From Ceratodon purpureus (Eukaryota > Streptophyta > Bryopsida > Pseudoditrichales > Ditrichaceae): DNA of 64,000 nucleotides. The notes under the pieces are model-generated. The model was given only the letters and a program-made list of their open reading frames with translations, did not search any database and was not told the origin of the DNA. Every line of letters starts with the position of its first letter. Position 1 is the stretch's first letter. The DNA lies in NCBI GenBank assembly GCA_014871385.1, contig CM026426.1:54053477-54117476 (forward strand), given 5' to 3'. Shown here one piece after another: positions 54,774 to 63,901 of this stretch. The position numbers were made by a program, and so were the translations under genes.

Positions 54774-54951
54774 CTTTCTAAAGAGAAAAAGGAGGGAGAG
54801 GAGAGGAGAGGAGAGAGGAAGAGAAGATAGAAGGAGAAGAGAGAAGAGAAGGAGAGGAGAGAGGAGTCCGAATGGAGAGGAGAGAGTGAGAGAGAGAGTG
54901 AAAGAGAGAAGTGAGGAAAGAAGTGTGAGTTGTGAGGGGGAGTGGGACCCC

Positions 54952-54959
54952 TTATATGG
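54952..54959 (-). promoter_or_regulatory. TATA box of the minus-strand KVEVP gene
   Basis: CATATAAG on the minus strand, about 180 bp before the Met at 54773, followed by a long CT-rich leader (54790-54930). The layout mirrors that of the plus-strand gene at 55632/55768. Confidence 0.55.
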
Positions 54960-55164
54960 GCCCCACCGAGCCCTCACGGCCGCATCCTCTTTCTAAGGCA
55001 GGGAGGCGGCTCCCTTTTAACCTTGGGAGAAGCCCTCCCTCCTTAGGGTTGGGAATGTTGCTATGTCTTTAATCTTTAATTTAACAGTGAAATTACCCTC
55101 AAGGGAGGAGAGGAGGCCGCCGCCTTCCTTAGGCGGCGGCCACCGATTACGGGCGGTGGCCACC

Positions 55165-55516
55165 CTAAGGGCTCTCGGTACCGAGAGCCCCCATGGTGAT
55201 GGGGCTCTCGGTACCGAGGGTCCCTAGTGGGGACTCTCGGTACCGAGAGCCCTATCACCATGGGGGCTCTCGGTATCAAGGGCCCCCTACGATCATAGGG
55301 ATCTTGGTGCCAAGAGCCCTATGGCCGGGAGGGGCACCCGATACCAAAAGCCCCTTCATAGGGGCTCTCGGTAGCGAGGGTCCCTCCCGGCAATAGGGCT
55401 CTCGGTGCCGAGAGCCCTATGGCCGCAAGGGGCCCTCGGTACCGAGAGCCCCTATGAAGGGGCTCTCGGTCGCGGGCGCCCCTTGCGGCCATAGGGCTCT
55501 CGGCACCGAGAGCCCT
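55165..55516. repeat. Palindromic array, 11 units of CTCTCGGTACCGAGAG type
   Basis: The perfect unit GGCTCTCGGTACCGAGAGCC (55170-55189) recurs with variations about every 30-34 bp up to 55515. Spacers are short and partly complementary to each other (CCATGGTGATGG, TATCACCATGG; CTATGGCCG, GCGGCCATAG). Every unit can fold as a hairpin, and whole groups could pair in longer stems. The array lies midway between two divergent TATA boxes. Confidence 0.9.
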
Positions 55517-55631
55517 CTTCAATAGGGTTCACGGGCATCCCCCTTGATGAAGGGGGCCACCCGGCCCTTTCTAAGTAGGGCGCCCTTGCGGCGCCCCCTT
55601 TTTGACCTAACCCTGGTTGAGAGGGGCACCC

Positions 55632-55639
55632 TATATAAG
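55632..55639 (+). promoter_or_regulatory. TATA box of the plus-strand short gene
   Basis: TATATAAG about 130 bp before the ATG at 55768, followed by a CT-rich leader (CCTCCTCCCCCTCTTCTCAC). Both spacing and leader composition are typical of plant RNA polymerase II promoters. Confidence 0.65.
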
Positions 55640-55767
55640 TGCGCCCCTCCTCCCCCTCTTCTCACATTCTTTCCTTCCTCCCTTCTCATACTCTATCCTT
55701 TCTGTGCTCTCCCCTCCTTTCATTCTTCTCCCTCTTTGCTTCTCTTTCTTGTTTTTCGGACTTCAGG

Positions 55768-56037
55768 ATGGCGCGGCCGCAAGCGGAGGTGGAGATGAAG
55801 AGCTTCTTTGGGGACATGCGTTTCATCGGAGTCATTCTGGAGATTGAGGCTGAGGTGGAGGAGTACTCTCGGATTCTGAGGGAGAACATCGTGTACTCCA
55901 AGGACCTCACTGCAATTTGGAACTATAAGGCAGGCGTTGCGTTTTCTCGACTTGTCGACATCTGCAAGTACACCTGGGAGCCGCCATCCGCAGAGCTTAC
56001 CCGTATACGGGGTTCTTCTAGAATTAGCTTGGCCTAG
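55768..56037 (+). CDS. Hypothetical protein, 89 residues
   Basis: Starts at the first ATG of the CT-rich leader: MARPQAEVEMKSFFGDMRFI, GVILEIEAEVEEYSRILREN, IVYSKDLTAIWNYKAGVAFS, RLVDICKYTWEPPSAELTRI. Mostly amphipathic helix. Not recognised. The last ten residues may be intron read-through, since GTATACGG after the LTR codons could be a donor and TTATTTTCAG at about 56.24 kb an acceptor. It has the best promoter-plus-ORF arrangement of any small gene in the window. Confidence 0.5.
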   Translation: MARPQAEVEMKSFFGDMRFIGVILEIEAEVEEYSRILRENIVYSKDLTAIWNYKAGVAFSRLVDICKYTWEPPSAELTRIRGSSRISLA

Positions 56038-56241
56038 CTTTGGTGTAGCTAGTAATTAAAGAGCAGATTTGTCCTTATTGTGCTAGCGTCGGTCGGCCAA
56101 TATTATGTACAAGTTTTATCATCGATTAATGGAGAAGCACAATTGAACAAGATGAAACGCATGCGGCTTCATAGTTCTGGATCCGCAAGTTTCTTAGCTA
56201 ATGGCTTAGTATGTGGTGTTTCCATTGCATTTTATTTTCAG

Positions 56242-56640
56242 GTTTCAAGCATAATTGGAAGTTACTTTTCGTGTTGATTTTGGTGGATGAAAGATGTGCA
56301 AGCTGGTTCAAAGATATGGAAGGATACTGGAGTATCGATTGCCCCAAAATGAACGGATTGCACAGTAGAGACCTACGATACATGTCCATCTTCTACCTCA
56401 ACAGCGGTATTATCACAGCAATGAATCTGAAGCGGACGATGACGATGGAGATGAAGGAGATGTCCAAACTTCCGCTCTTGTGTTGACTGCCAATTTTTAT
56501 ATTGGCTGAGTTGAAGGTGTTCCTCGTTCAAGTAAAGAGCTTCCTCCAGATTCTACATGCTTCCCAATTCCACGATTGCCTTCCACATAGGAAGGTCAAG
56601 ACACCAGGCAAGGTATTTTGCTCCTATTTCAAATCAGATA
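56242..56640 (+). pseudogene. Possible further exons with acidic segment
   Basis: After the TTATTTTCAG acceptor no single frame is open, but pieces look coding: KDVQAGSKIWKDTGVSIAPK in one frame and QQRYYHSNESEADDDDGDEG, then VQTSALVLTANFYIG in another. The acidic run recalls the F1 tails but no alignment was possible. May be a decayed 3' part of the 55768 gene. Confidence 0.3.
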
Positions 56641-56870
56641 TCCATACAATCCCTAATTTATGATGTCATGATGACGTTTGCCCTAATTTTTGTACCAAAA
56701 AGAGAGGATATCTGCATATGAGACATCTTATTTTATGCGGATATGTTCACAACACCCAAACCTAGGGTGACATCTCTTGAAAAATGTTTCAAAATATGAG
56801 CTTAAAATGCGCAGTCTAAGGCGACACTAAACCCTAGACTGGTCCTAAAATTTCCAATTTAATGCTCATC
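56641..56870. other. Spacer
   Basis: No gene or repeat supported. Confidence 0.4.
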
Positions 56871-56905
56871 GGTTTCTGCTCTCCGCTCTCCGCTCTCCGC
56901 TCACA
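56871..56905 (-). repeat. GAGCGG-type short tandem repeat
   Basis: Minus strand ATGTGAGCGGAGAGCGGAGA followed by two more GCGGAGA units. Related words occur at 11050-11080 (plus) and 58240-58255 (minus: AGTGAGCGGTGAGCGATGTG). Confidence 0.55.
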
Positions 56906-56924
56906 TATGACCTTTCCCCCACTG

Positions 56925-57435
56925 GTCGTCAACGTCCACCAGCAGCGCCAAGGTATCCTTTACTTCCACCAACCTTTAGGCAGTTGACGCAGCCTGGTCT
57001 CGAGCCTCCTGGAAATCCACCCGGACGTTATAGAGATCCTGTTGGAGCTTGCTAACATGTTCCCTCAGATATCCCAGTTGCACCTCGTATGTAGTGCTCC
57101 GGTCGGTCATGTCCTGGAAGCTCCTAAGCTTGGTGAGTCATTCCTCGAGCCGGTTGGTCTCCGTAACGGCTATTACCTCCTTAACCACCCGGCGTTCCTT
57201 ACTTTGTGAGTTCCTGAACGTAGTTTACATAATGGGTCATTTGTCCGACTAAATGAGTCAGGTCCACACAAGGATCTCCAATGTGTTCTGCAGGTCCAAT
57301 TGGCTTGAGGGCCTTTTTAGCTAATGTGCAATTAGCCGGAGTCCCGAAAGTTTGGAAAGGTGTTAAGCAAGGAGAGTTGATAGTTTCCAACATCGAGAAT
57401 GAACTTGTGGATGAGGACACGTATTGTAGTGGCAT
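56925..57435 (-). pseudogene. Unclassified coiled-coil gene relic
   Basis: An open frame from a Met at 57435 reads SSSTSSFSMLETINSPCLTP, GTPANCTLAKKALKPIGPAE and DLTHLVGQMTHYVNYVQELT; after a frame change at about 57.2 kb it continues KERRVVKEVIAVTETNRLEE, TTYEVQLGYLREHVSKLQQD, LYNVRVDFQEARDQAAST, a clear coiled coil. It resembles in kind, not in sequence, the coiled-coil ORFs of G4 and G5. Could be the gag or accessory ORF of another element or a host gene. Confidence 0.4.
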
Positions 57436-57439
57436 GTCT

Positions 57440-59090
57440 GGTTGTCTCTAGCGCACGGACGGCCGTGCGGAGCTGAAATCCAATATAGGATGGGCCGTGC
57501 AAACTGACCAATCCGGTGACAGAGATGGAATAGTACTCGTGATCAAATAGTAATGTGGTTGCACTTTAGATTTTTGTCCGCTTAACCGATACTAAGTAGC
57601 CATCCAAACTGGACTAGTAGGCTTACCAGATATACACCATCGGATTGATAGAGTAGGACCAGTGTGTTGTCTAGCCCCTCTAAGTCACGGGATAGTGGAG
57701 AATCCGGCCACTCTAATTATTGGAGGATCAGTGGAAACCGGCCATTAGTATAAAAAGCCGGAAGTTCACAAGGGTTAACCGTCCGGGCAGAGTGTCTACC
57801 ATTAGTATATCCGGATAGAAGTGAGCCAGAAGAAAAATTATAGCTTATTGCTTAATAGGAAAAAACTATAGGTATTTGTGGGTACAAACTCGGAGAGGAT
57901 TACTCTAGAAGGTATATAGTGTCCAAGTGAATGCGTTCCGTAGGAATACTAACACCACGCCGTGCTACAACCACTCCTACTCCTTGTTTGTTGTGGTAGC
58001 CGAGTCTTAGTCTCGTAACATTGTTGTGAATTGTCGATAGTATATGTTGAGGTACTGATTGCGGATTATTTCCATTTAACATCTGTTGCAAATATTACTC
58101 TCGGACTTTGTGGGATTTTAAATAACATCTCATAGCATGGGCATTTGAGTAGTTTACTTTATTTTGACCTATCCGCCGTCATAGGATATGCTTCATGAGA
58201 CACCAAATTTCCAAAAAAAAAAAAAAAAAAGTTACCGCACATCGCTCACCGCTCACTTAATAGCTTTTCTCGACCGGAATTGGTCCCAATGCAAAACATG
58301 TACACTCAAAATTGTAAGCATGTTCCCCCATTCATGAATCTTGCATTTGGTTGGAGTAGGACCATTTGATCCGGAAAGATTTCCTCCAACTAATGACTTT
58401 GGAATGGATACGTGTTACGTGACATCATTTGAATTAGCGATGAAATTTTAGGAGCTATGATAGGCAGTCTGTCAACCGGCTATGGGCGTTGCCATTTAGA
58501 CCTCAAAGGATATCTATACTGTCCATTTTACTTCAGTCCTAGATATTACCTTTAGGGCTGTGAGAGATTTGGAAAAACACCTGATAGCGTGAGAGTTTTA
58601 GTAGTCCAATATTTGATTGCAACTTCCATCGCGAGGCATTTGAAGTACCGTAGTATTTAACTTCAAATCAAATTATTCATATGTATATTTGTAACTGAGT
58701 CTTTCTAATTTGATTTTTGTATGCAAATAATCACTCATGTGATGGATTGGAGAAAAAGAAGAGGACAAGACAAAGTTAGCGAAAGAAGAGGGAGAAGGTC
58801 CAAGGATTTGGCGTTGGAAATGCCAATCCTTCAGGCCCAGCAAGAACGTAGCTAGTGCAATTTCACAAGCCCTTTTAAGCGCCCCATTTGCATAGTCAAG
58901 TGAATCACAAATTGGTGGAGGCAGAGCCATTCTATCCAGACGATTCCCCTCTAAAGAATAAGAGCACATTTACTATGAGCATCACCTAAAACCTTGTAGT
59001 TGTAATGCCTATGTTCGTTTTCTTATAGAGCACTTCTAGTTCTTTTAGTGTTATCAGTTTTGTCTTGCTGTTGATTAGTATGCTTACATA
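57440..59090. other. Gene-free stretch
   Basis: No gene supported. TATA-like words lie at 57747 (plus, TATAAAAAG) and 57912 (minus, CACTATATACC), so an unpaired LTR cannot be excluded. A run of 18 A lies at 58213-58230. Confidence 0.4.
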
Positions 59091-59101
59091 CTTGTGCGGT
59101 T

Positions 59102-59880
59102 TTGTCGCAATTCAAAGTATCATGTACTGTGTCATTTGATGCAAGGGGAGAAATATTTGTGGACGAGAACATGGACATTGAAATGAAGGATGTCAAAACG
59201 AGGAGTGTTGAAGATGTTCTACCCAAACTGAATGTCGCTATGGTCAGTCTAGTTGGTGCAGCGCAAAATCAGATAGGAACAAACAAACAGCTGATAACGT
59301 TGCTAGAGTTGCCTTGGACGGCGCCAACCATAATAATCTTATTGTCGGCGAGAAGCACAGCAATGAAGTGAACATCATCAACAACGATGATATGAACCTG
59401 CCCAAAGCACGTGCACAGAGCACGTAAGGCCTAGTGGACTATCTTCTAGCCGACCCAATGTAGTGAGTAAAAGGAAAACGGAAGGTCATCCTCCTTAATG
59501 ATTCAGTCAAGGTGGCGTTAGAGTATGCGGATGTTGCAGAGGTCCAGAAGTGGGGAGGGGAAAACGGTTTTGTCATATTCTTGAATGGCTGAAACTATGT
59601 TAACAATGTAGGAACTTGTCACTCTATCGTTGTTGTGGACAAAGAGGTGGAATGCAACAACAAGGCACTTGAGGCGTCATCACCTGCTGATCGAAGAGGA
59701 GTCTTGAGTTCTATCGACAAATATCAAGCAATGAGTTCTTCATCTAGTGAGTACTACGATTATGATGACGACTTCCTCTCTAACGGAGAAGCGCACCGCA
59801 TTTAGAAGAGACAGATGATGGCAAATGGCATGAAGAGTCTGAGTGCTATAGGAATGAGTTCTGCGTAGTGTAATGAAACC
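59102..59880 (+). pseudogene. Unknown gene relic
   Basis: Two frames give a continuous-looking protein: first MDIEMKDVKTRSVEDVLPKL, NVAMVSLVGAAQNQIGTNKQ, then, after a frame change near 59.30 kb, NVARVALDGANHNNLIVGEK, GKRKVILLNDSVKVALEYAD, VAEVQKWGGENGFVIFLNG, GTCHSIVVVDKEVECNNKAL and an acidic end SSSSSEYYDYDDDFLSNGEA. Several stops interrupt it. Not recognised; composition and length suggest a nuclear gene or a mobile-element gag-like protein. Confidence 0.45.
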
Positions 59881-60688
59881 TTATAAATGTTATACTTCCG
59901 TGGATTGCACATTGCTGCACTTTTGGTTTTTTCTTTCCCTAATTTTTATGATTTGTGAATTAGAAGCGTTTGTTTGAAGTTGTGTGAAAAGCTCCACACA
60001 TGTGAATATTAATTCACTAACTCAGCAGCATAGGATTGAATTTTTGACTCTCGGATGCATACCCTTTTATTGTAGACACATGTATAGTTTAATTTGAACT
60101 AGATGCTTTTTCTATTGACGAGCTGTGAATGCTCCGCTTAATACCGTATTTATAATACTTTACGCTTTTATCCTCTTATATTATAAGTGTGAGCACTAAA
60201 GCTTTTTTAAGACAATATTAAATATGAAAAGTAGCTAAGTTTTGCATATAGTTTTGCAACTATGGTATGGGTAAAGAAAGTGCATTTATATGTAATGGAC
60301 TTAAAATGTTGGAAAGGCACTTGGTGATGGAAGAGTTGTCCATGGCTGTGACATGTGATGTGCATCGTTCTACATTTACATGTTTTGGAAAAGACCAAAG
60401 TTACTTGATTATAAACAAACATCAACCTAAACCAACTTGAGCAATCGTATTTTTTGAAATAACTTCCAGAACTCCCAATTGCACTTAACGAGGAAAACCT
60501 TGAGAGAAATATCTGGAGAAGGACATTCTCAAAATGAACAACATGCTCACAGTACTACACCCTCAACAATGCAAAGGTAATGAGAAGGTTATGCAAACCA
60601 TGTAGGAACACCTTCCAAAGTCTACGACGTCAAGGAGCAATCCCATTGCTCCTCGAGAACACAATGATTGAGGACACTTTGCATCCTT
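59881..60688. other. Gene-free AT-rich stretch
   Basis: No gene supported. Ends in a run of 19 G at 60689-60707. Confidence 0.45.
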
Positions 60689-60724
60689 GGGGGGGGGGGG
60701 GGGGGGGAGGGCCTCCTCGGAGTC

Positions 60725-61235
60725 TGAGAGGGTTGCCCCAAGTATCTAAGATATGTCATAGTCTTGAAGAATTTTGAACCAACTTTGAAGCTTAGTCATG
60801 TACTCGTTAGCTTGTCCGTCCAAATACCATACATTAGATGAAACATTGTCACTAGTGATGACAAAACTTGATGATGTAGGATAAAACAACCCCTTGTTCA
60901 TATTACCTTGAGCATGTTGAGTGTCATGTCTTTGCAGTCGATGATGATGGCTATAACCTCTATCATTGTTCAAAGTCAAAGCAGACTACTCAATGGCTAC
61001 AATAAACATTCATGAAGGCTCTGCCATAGTAAAATTGGCATCACTAGCGCTTTCAACATCCAACTTCTTCCATCATTCATTCTCTTAATGGCCATTCTAC
61101 TTTCAATATTTGCATTGTGAATGCTTCTTCAGTTCACTCCTCGAGCGTCATCTTCCTTGCTTGTTATGCCACAACCAACCTTTCTAACCTCAATTTGCAC
61201 AACTATATTGATGGCACTCTCATTGGGTCAGGAGC
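60725..61235 (-). mobile_element. Ty1/copia fragment (gag end and protease start)
   Basis: Minus strand reads SSNVWYLDGQANEYMTKLQS followed by WFKILQDYDIS, the layout of the copia protease start (usually WYLDSGAS-x-HMT), preceded by a knuckle-like KKHSQCKY...NGH segment. A short, heavily broken relic with several interruptions and no LTR found. Confidence 0.6.
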
Positions 61236-62774
61236 GTAACGCGTTCCATCTTCCACTTCCGTTGCTTCATAAATCTTGATCAATATTTCTTACAACTGTA
61301 AATGAACAAAGAGGTTTGAGAAGGTCAATTGATTAGCTGAGACGTTGTTCCATGCAAAATCAGATGCATGTATGCATGCGGAAGGCTTTGTCAAGTATTC
61401 TTTGTCAAAATCCCTCAATTGCTCGTCTCCTTGCCAAAACCTATGAGTTGAATTGCCATGCACACTACAAGCTTGATGTGGGTGGCCATATCATTAGGGT
61501 AAATTGGGGGACTCCAAAAACCCTTGCAAGATAGTTAGGATTAGGTGAGCTTCGTGCCCAAACACCCCTCTGCTGCTCTCAGCATGACTAAAGAACGCTG
61601 CCTGCAGCGGCTTGATATGGTTTGGAAGGGAGCTGCATCGCTGGATTTTTCCTCGTAGGCATCGACGTGTCGGAGGTGTTTGGTGAGAGCCGACCGAGTG
61701 GAATTTATTGCTCTGCAAATAATAAACTCCCTTGATCCATTATCTTAGCGTATGGTTTCTTTTATTTGTTGCCACAACGGTTGAGGCGTGATGGCGCCAA
61801 CGGCTATATGCCGTTCACCACCAAGAAAACGTTGCGCACAATTCTCCTTCCCACAATTTGATTATGCCTCAATGACACGCACAATTCAATGTGATCTCCT
61901 CCAAAGATTCCAAATGACGATAGCGCCTCAAATTGGTCATGCAATATTTATTTTTGAATCAACTTGGGATTGGAGTCCACTGGCAGCAACAACGCCAAAG
62001 GCTCGTTCTTAGTCGGCGACATTGGCTTCATCAAACAGATGTAAATTGATGCACTTGACGGGAAGGTAAGTTGCCCCAATGAACCGGTGTAGGGTGTTTG
62101 TAGATTAATAGGTTTTCGGAATTTGAAATTTGGTACCATCAGACCTTGCTGCCACAACGGTTTCTAACAGAGTAGGTTTCCAGGATGAAAGTGTGTCCCG
62201 TATTCCACCAAATTATATTAGAAGTAGTTGTAATTGTGAATTTGGTCGTTCAACAACAACAATAACGGTTTAGAGAGTTTGTTCATTTCTAGCACGGAGA
62301 TGTCTTCGAGATAGCAACATTGACTTGTGGATCGGTGGAGACATTTACCTTGTTGATCCACTACTAGAAAAGCCACCTCCACTCAAAAGGCTTATAGAGT
62401 TCATTGAATTTATATGCCATGGAGAGCATGGTCTACAAGGATATACGTACAGGCTGATGTATCATTGTGTACATGGTCCTACACTGCGTGAGGAGGACAT
62501 GGAGATGCAATGTAGATAGTTGAGTGAAGAAGTGTTTTTTCTTAGAGGCAAATCTGTTGCCAGCAACTCAAGGGTGGCCTAAGGTCTCCAAATGGAAAGA
62601 ATGCGTTGCGTTGACTTAAAGAAGACATGCACGGATTTGCGGGCTGAGTTACAAGCTGTCCGCAATAGCCATGCCCAAAGGGTGGAGCAATTGGAGTGTC
62701 GTGTGCGAAGTCTCCAAGAAGACGTTGAGCGCTGCTAGCGGAGGGCCAACTTCAAAAATGAGACCCCCAAAGGC

Positions 62775-63269
62775 ATGCAAGGTGAGGCTCGGGCTCTTAG
62801 AGGAATTCACGAGTTGAAACCAGGATCAAGAGGAACAAAAGCAAGAGTGAAGCTTATGCCGACACTACGGCAACCAGATGTTGTGCAGTATGGTGTCAAC
62901 AGAAACCGGGTGGAGCGTCGACGTCAACGTATGTGGGGGGATAAAGAGTCCCAAAGTAGAACCGCAGTAGCACTAGCTCGAATTCTCTGCAGGCATGAAG
63001 GTGTAGCCCTCGCTTCTCAGCCTTCTATGATACATGTTGAGGCGGACTGTGCCAACAATGTGCTTAAACCAATTGGTAAGAGTATAGGACCGGAAAAAAT
63101 TCTTGCAGCTTCGGACCAGGCAGGGGTTTTCTATCGGGAATATGATGCTATCTACAAACCTATGAAGGCTTCCATTGCTGATTTCAACAAAGGACTGAGC
63201 GGCAGTATATTATCAAGCCCATATCATGTAAAACTCCTTTGGCAAGAGTTGAATGCCAACTTGCCATAG
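62775..63269 (+). CDS. F1 copy 3: helical middle block (164 residues, open)
   Basis: Reads MQGEARALRGIHELKPGSRG, KARVKLMPTLRQPDVVQYGV, NRVERRRQRMWGDKESQSRT, AVALARILCRHEGVALASQP, NVLKPIGKSIGPEKILAASD, QAGVFYREYDAIYKPMKASI and ILSSPYHVKLLWQELNANLP. The best-preserved middle block of the family. Rich in Arg/Lys, probably all-helical; a nucleic-acid-binding role is possible but only inferred. Confidence 0.7.
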   Translation: MQGEARALRGIHELKPGSRGTKARVKLMPTLRQPDVVQYGVNRNRVERRRQRMWGDKESQSRTAVALARILCRHEGVALASQPSMIHVEADCANNVLKPIGKSIGPEKILAASDQAGVFYREYDAIYKPMKASIADFNKGLSGSILSSPYHVKLLWQELNANLP

Positions 63270-63577
63270 TATATTGGCTAATACTACAATCGTGAAGGTT
63301 GACTGACGCAGCCATCAACTTCTAAGAAGAACAAGACATCCGAGGACATGGTAAAAGAAGTTGTCATGACTGAAAAGTATTCCCTTTTCACAGACCTTGA
63401 GGTTGTTTAAAGAAGCATGGTGATCTTCTACAGAATCACGGAAGAAGGTGTGTTTATTCCATCGATTATGTAAGCACCTCAATTTGCTCTTTTCAATGTT
63501 TGCTGTCAGCACATCTAGGTTTTGAGCTGTACTGTGCCCTCACAACCACTTGCCACGTTTCCACTGAGTTGAGAGGG

Positions 63578-63901
63578 GCACTACTGGTATTTGTCATAAA
63601 ATTGGACGAGTCTGAGATTGTGAATGGCAAGAAATTTGAACGTGTCAGCATCACGTTGATGAATAGGGCACTGGACACAAAAATTCAGAAGGACCATGCC
63701 ATGTTTTTCTCATTCCAATTGGAGCAGGAAATTTGGCTAGTTGCAACCTTCCAAGTGGAAAAGGAATCCTACAAAGTTCTCTCTTGGATTTTTGAGAAAT
63801 CCAAGTTTCCAGCTCTGATTCCAGCACAATCCAATGGTCGGAAAGTTCAAGTCCCAAAGTTGGTGAATTCCATGTGGAGTGGCACCTCGCTGCGGATATG
63901 A
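63578..63901 (+). CDS. F1 copy 3: start of the DDE-like core
   Basis: Reads LLVFVIKLDESEIVNGKKFE, RVSITLMNRALDTKIQKDHA, MFFSFQLEQEIWLVATFQVE and KESYKVLSWIFEKSKFPALI. After 63.87 kb the reading continues in a neighbouring frame with WHLAADMKTIKCMYRLQ and a C-I-Y-C pair to the window edge. It matches copies 1 and 2 block by block. Confidence 0.65.
   Translation, partial: ALLVFVIKLDESEIVNGKKFERVSITLMNRALDTKIQKDHAMFFSFQLEQEIWLVATFQVEKESYKVLSWIFEKSKFPALIPAQSNGRKVQVPKLVNSMWSGTSLRI

Noticed and set aside
55165-55516. CRISPR-like regular repeats
   Set aside because: The repeats vary, are near-perfect palindromes with partly self-complementary short spacers, and lie in eukaryotic nuclear DNA without cas genes.
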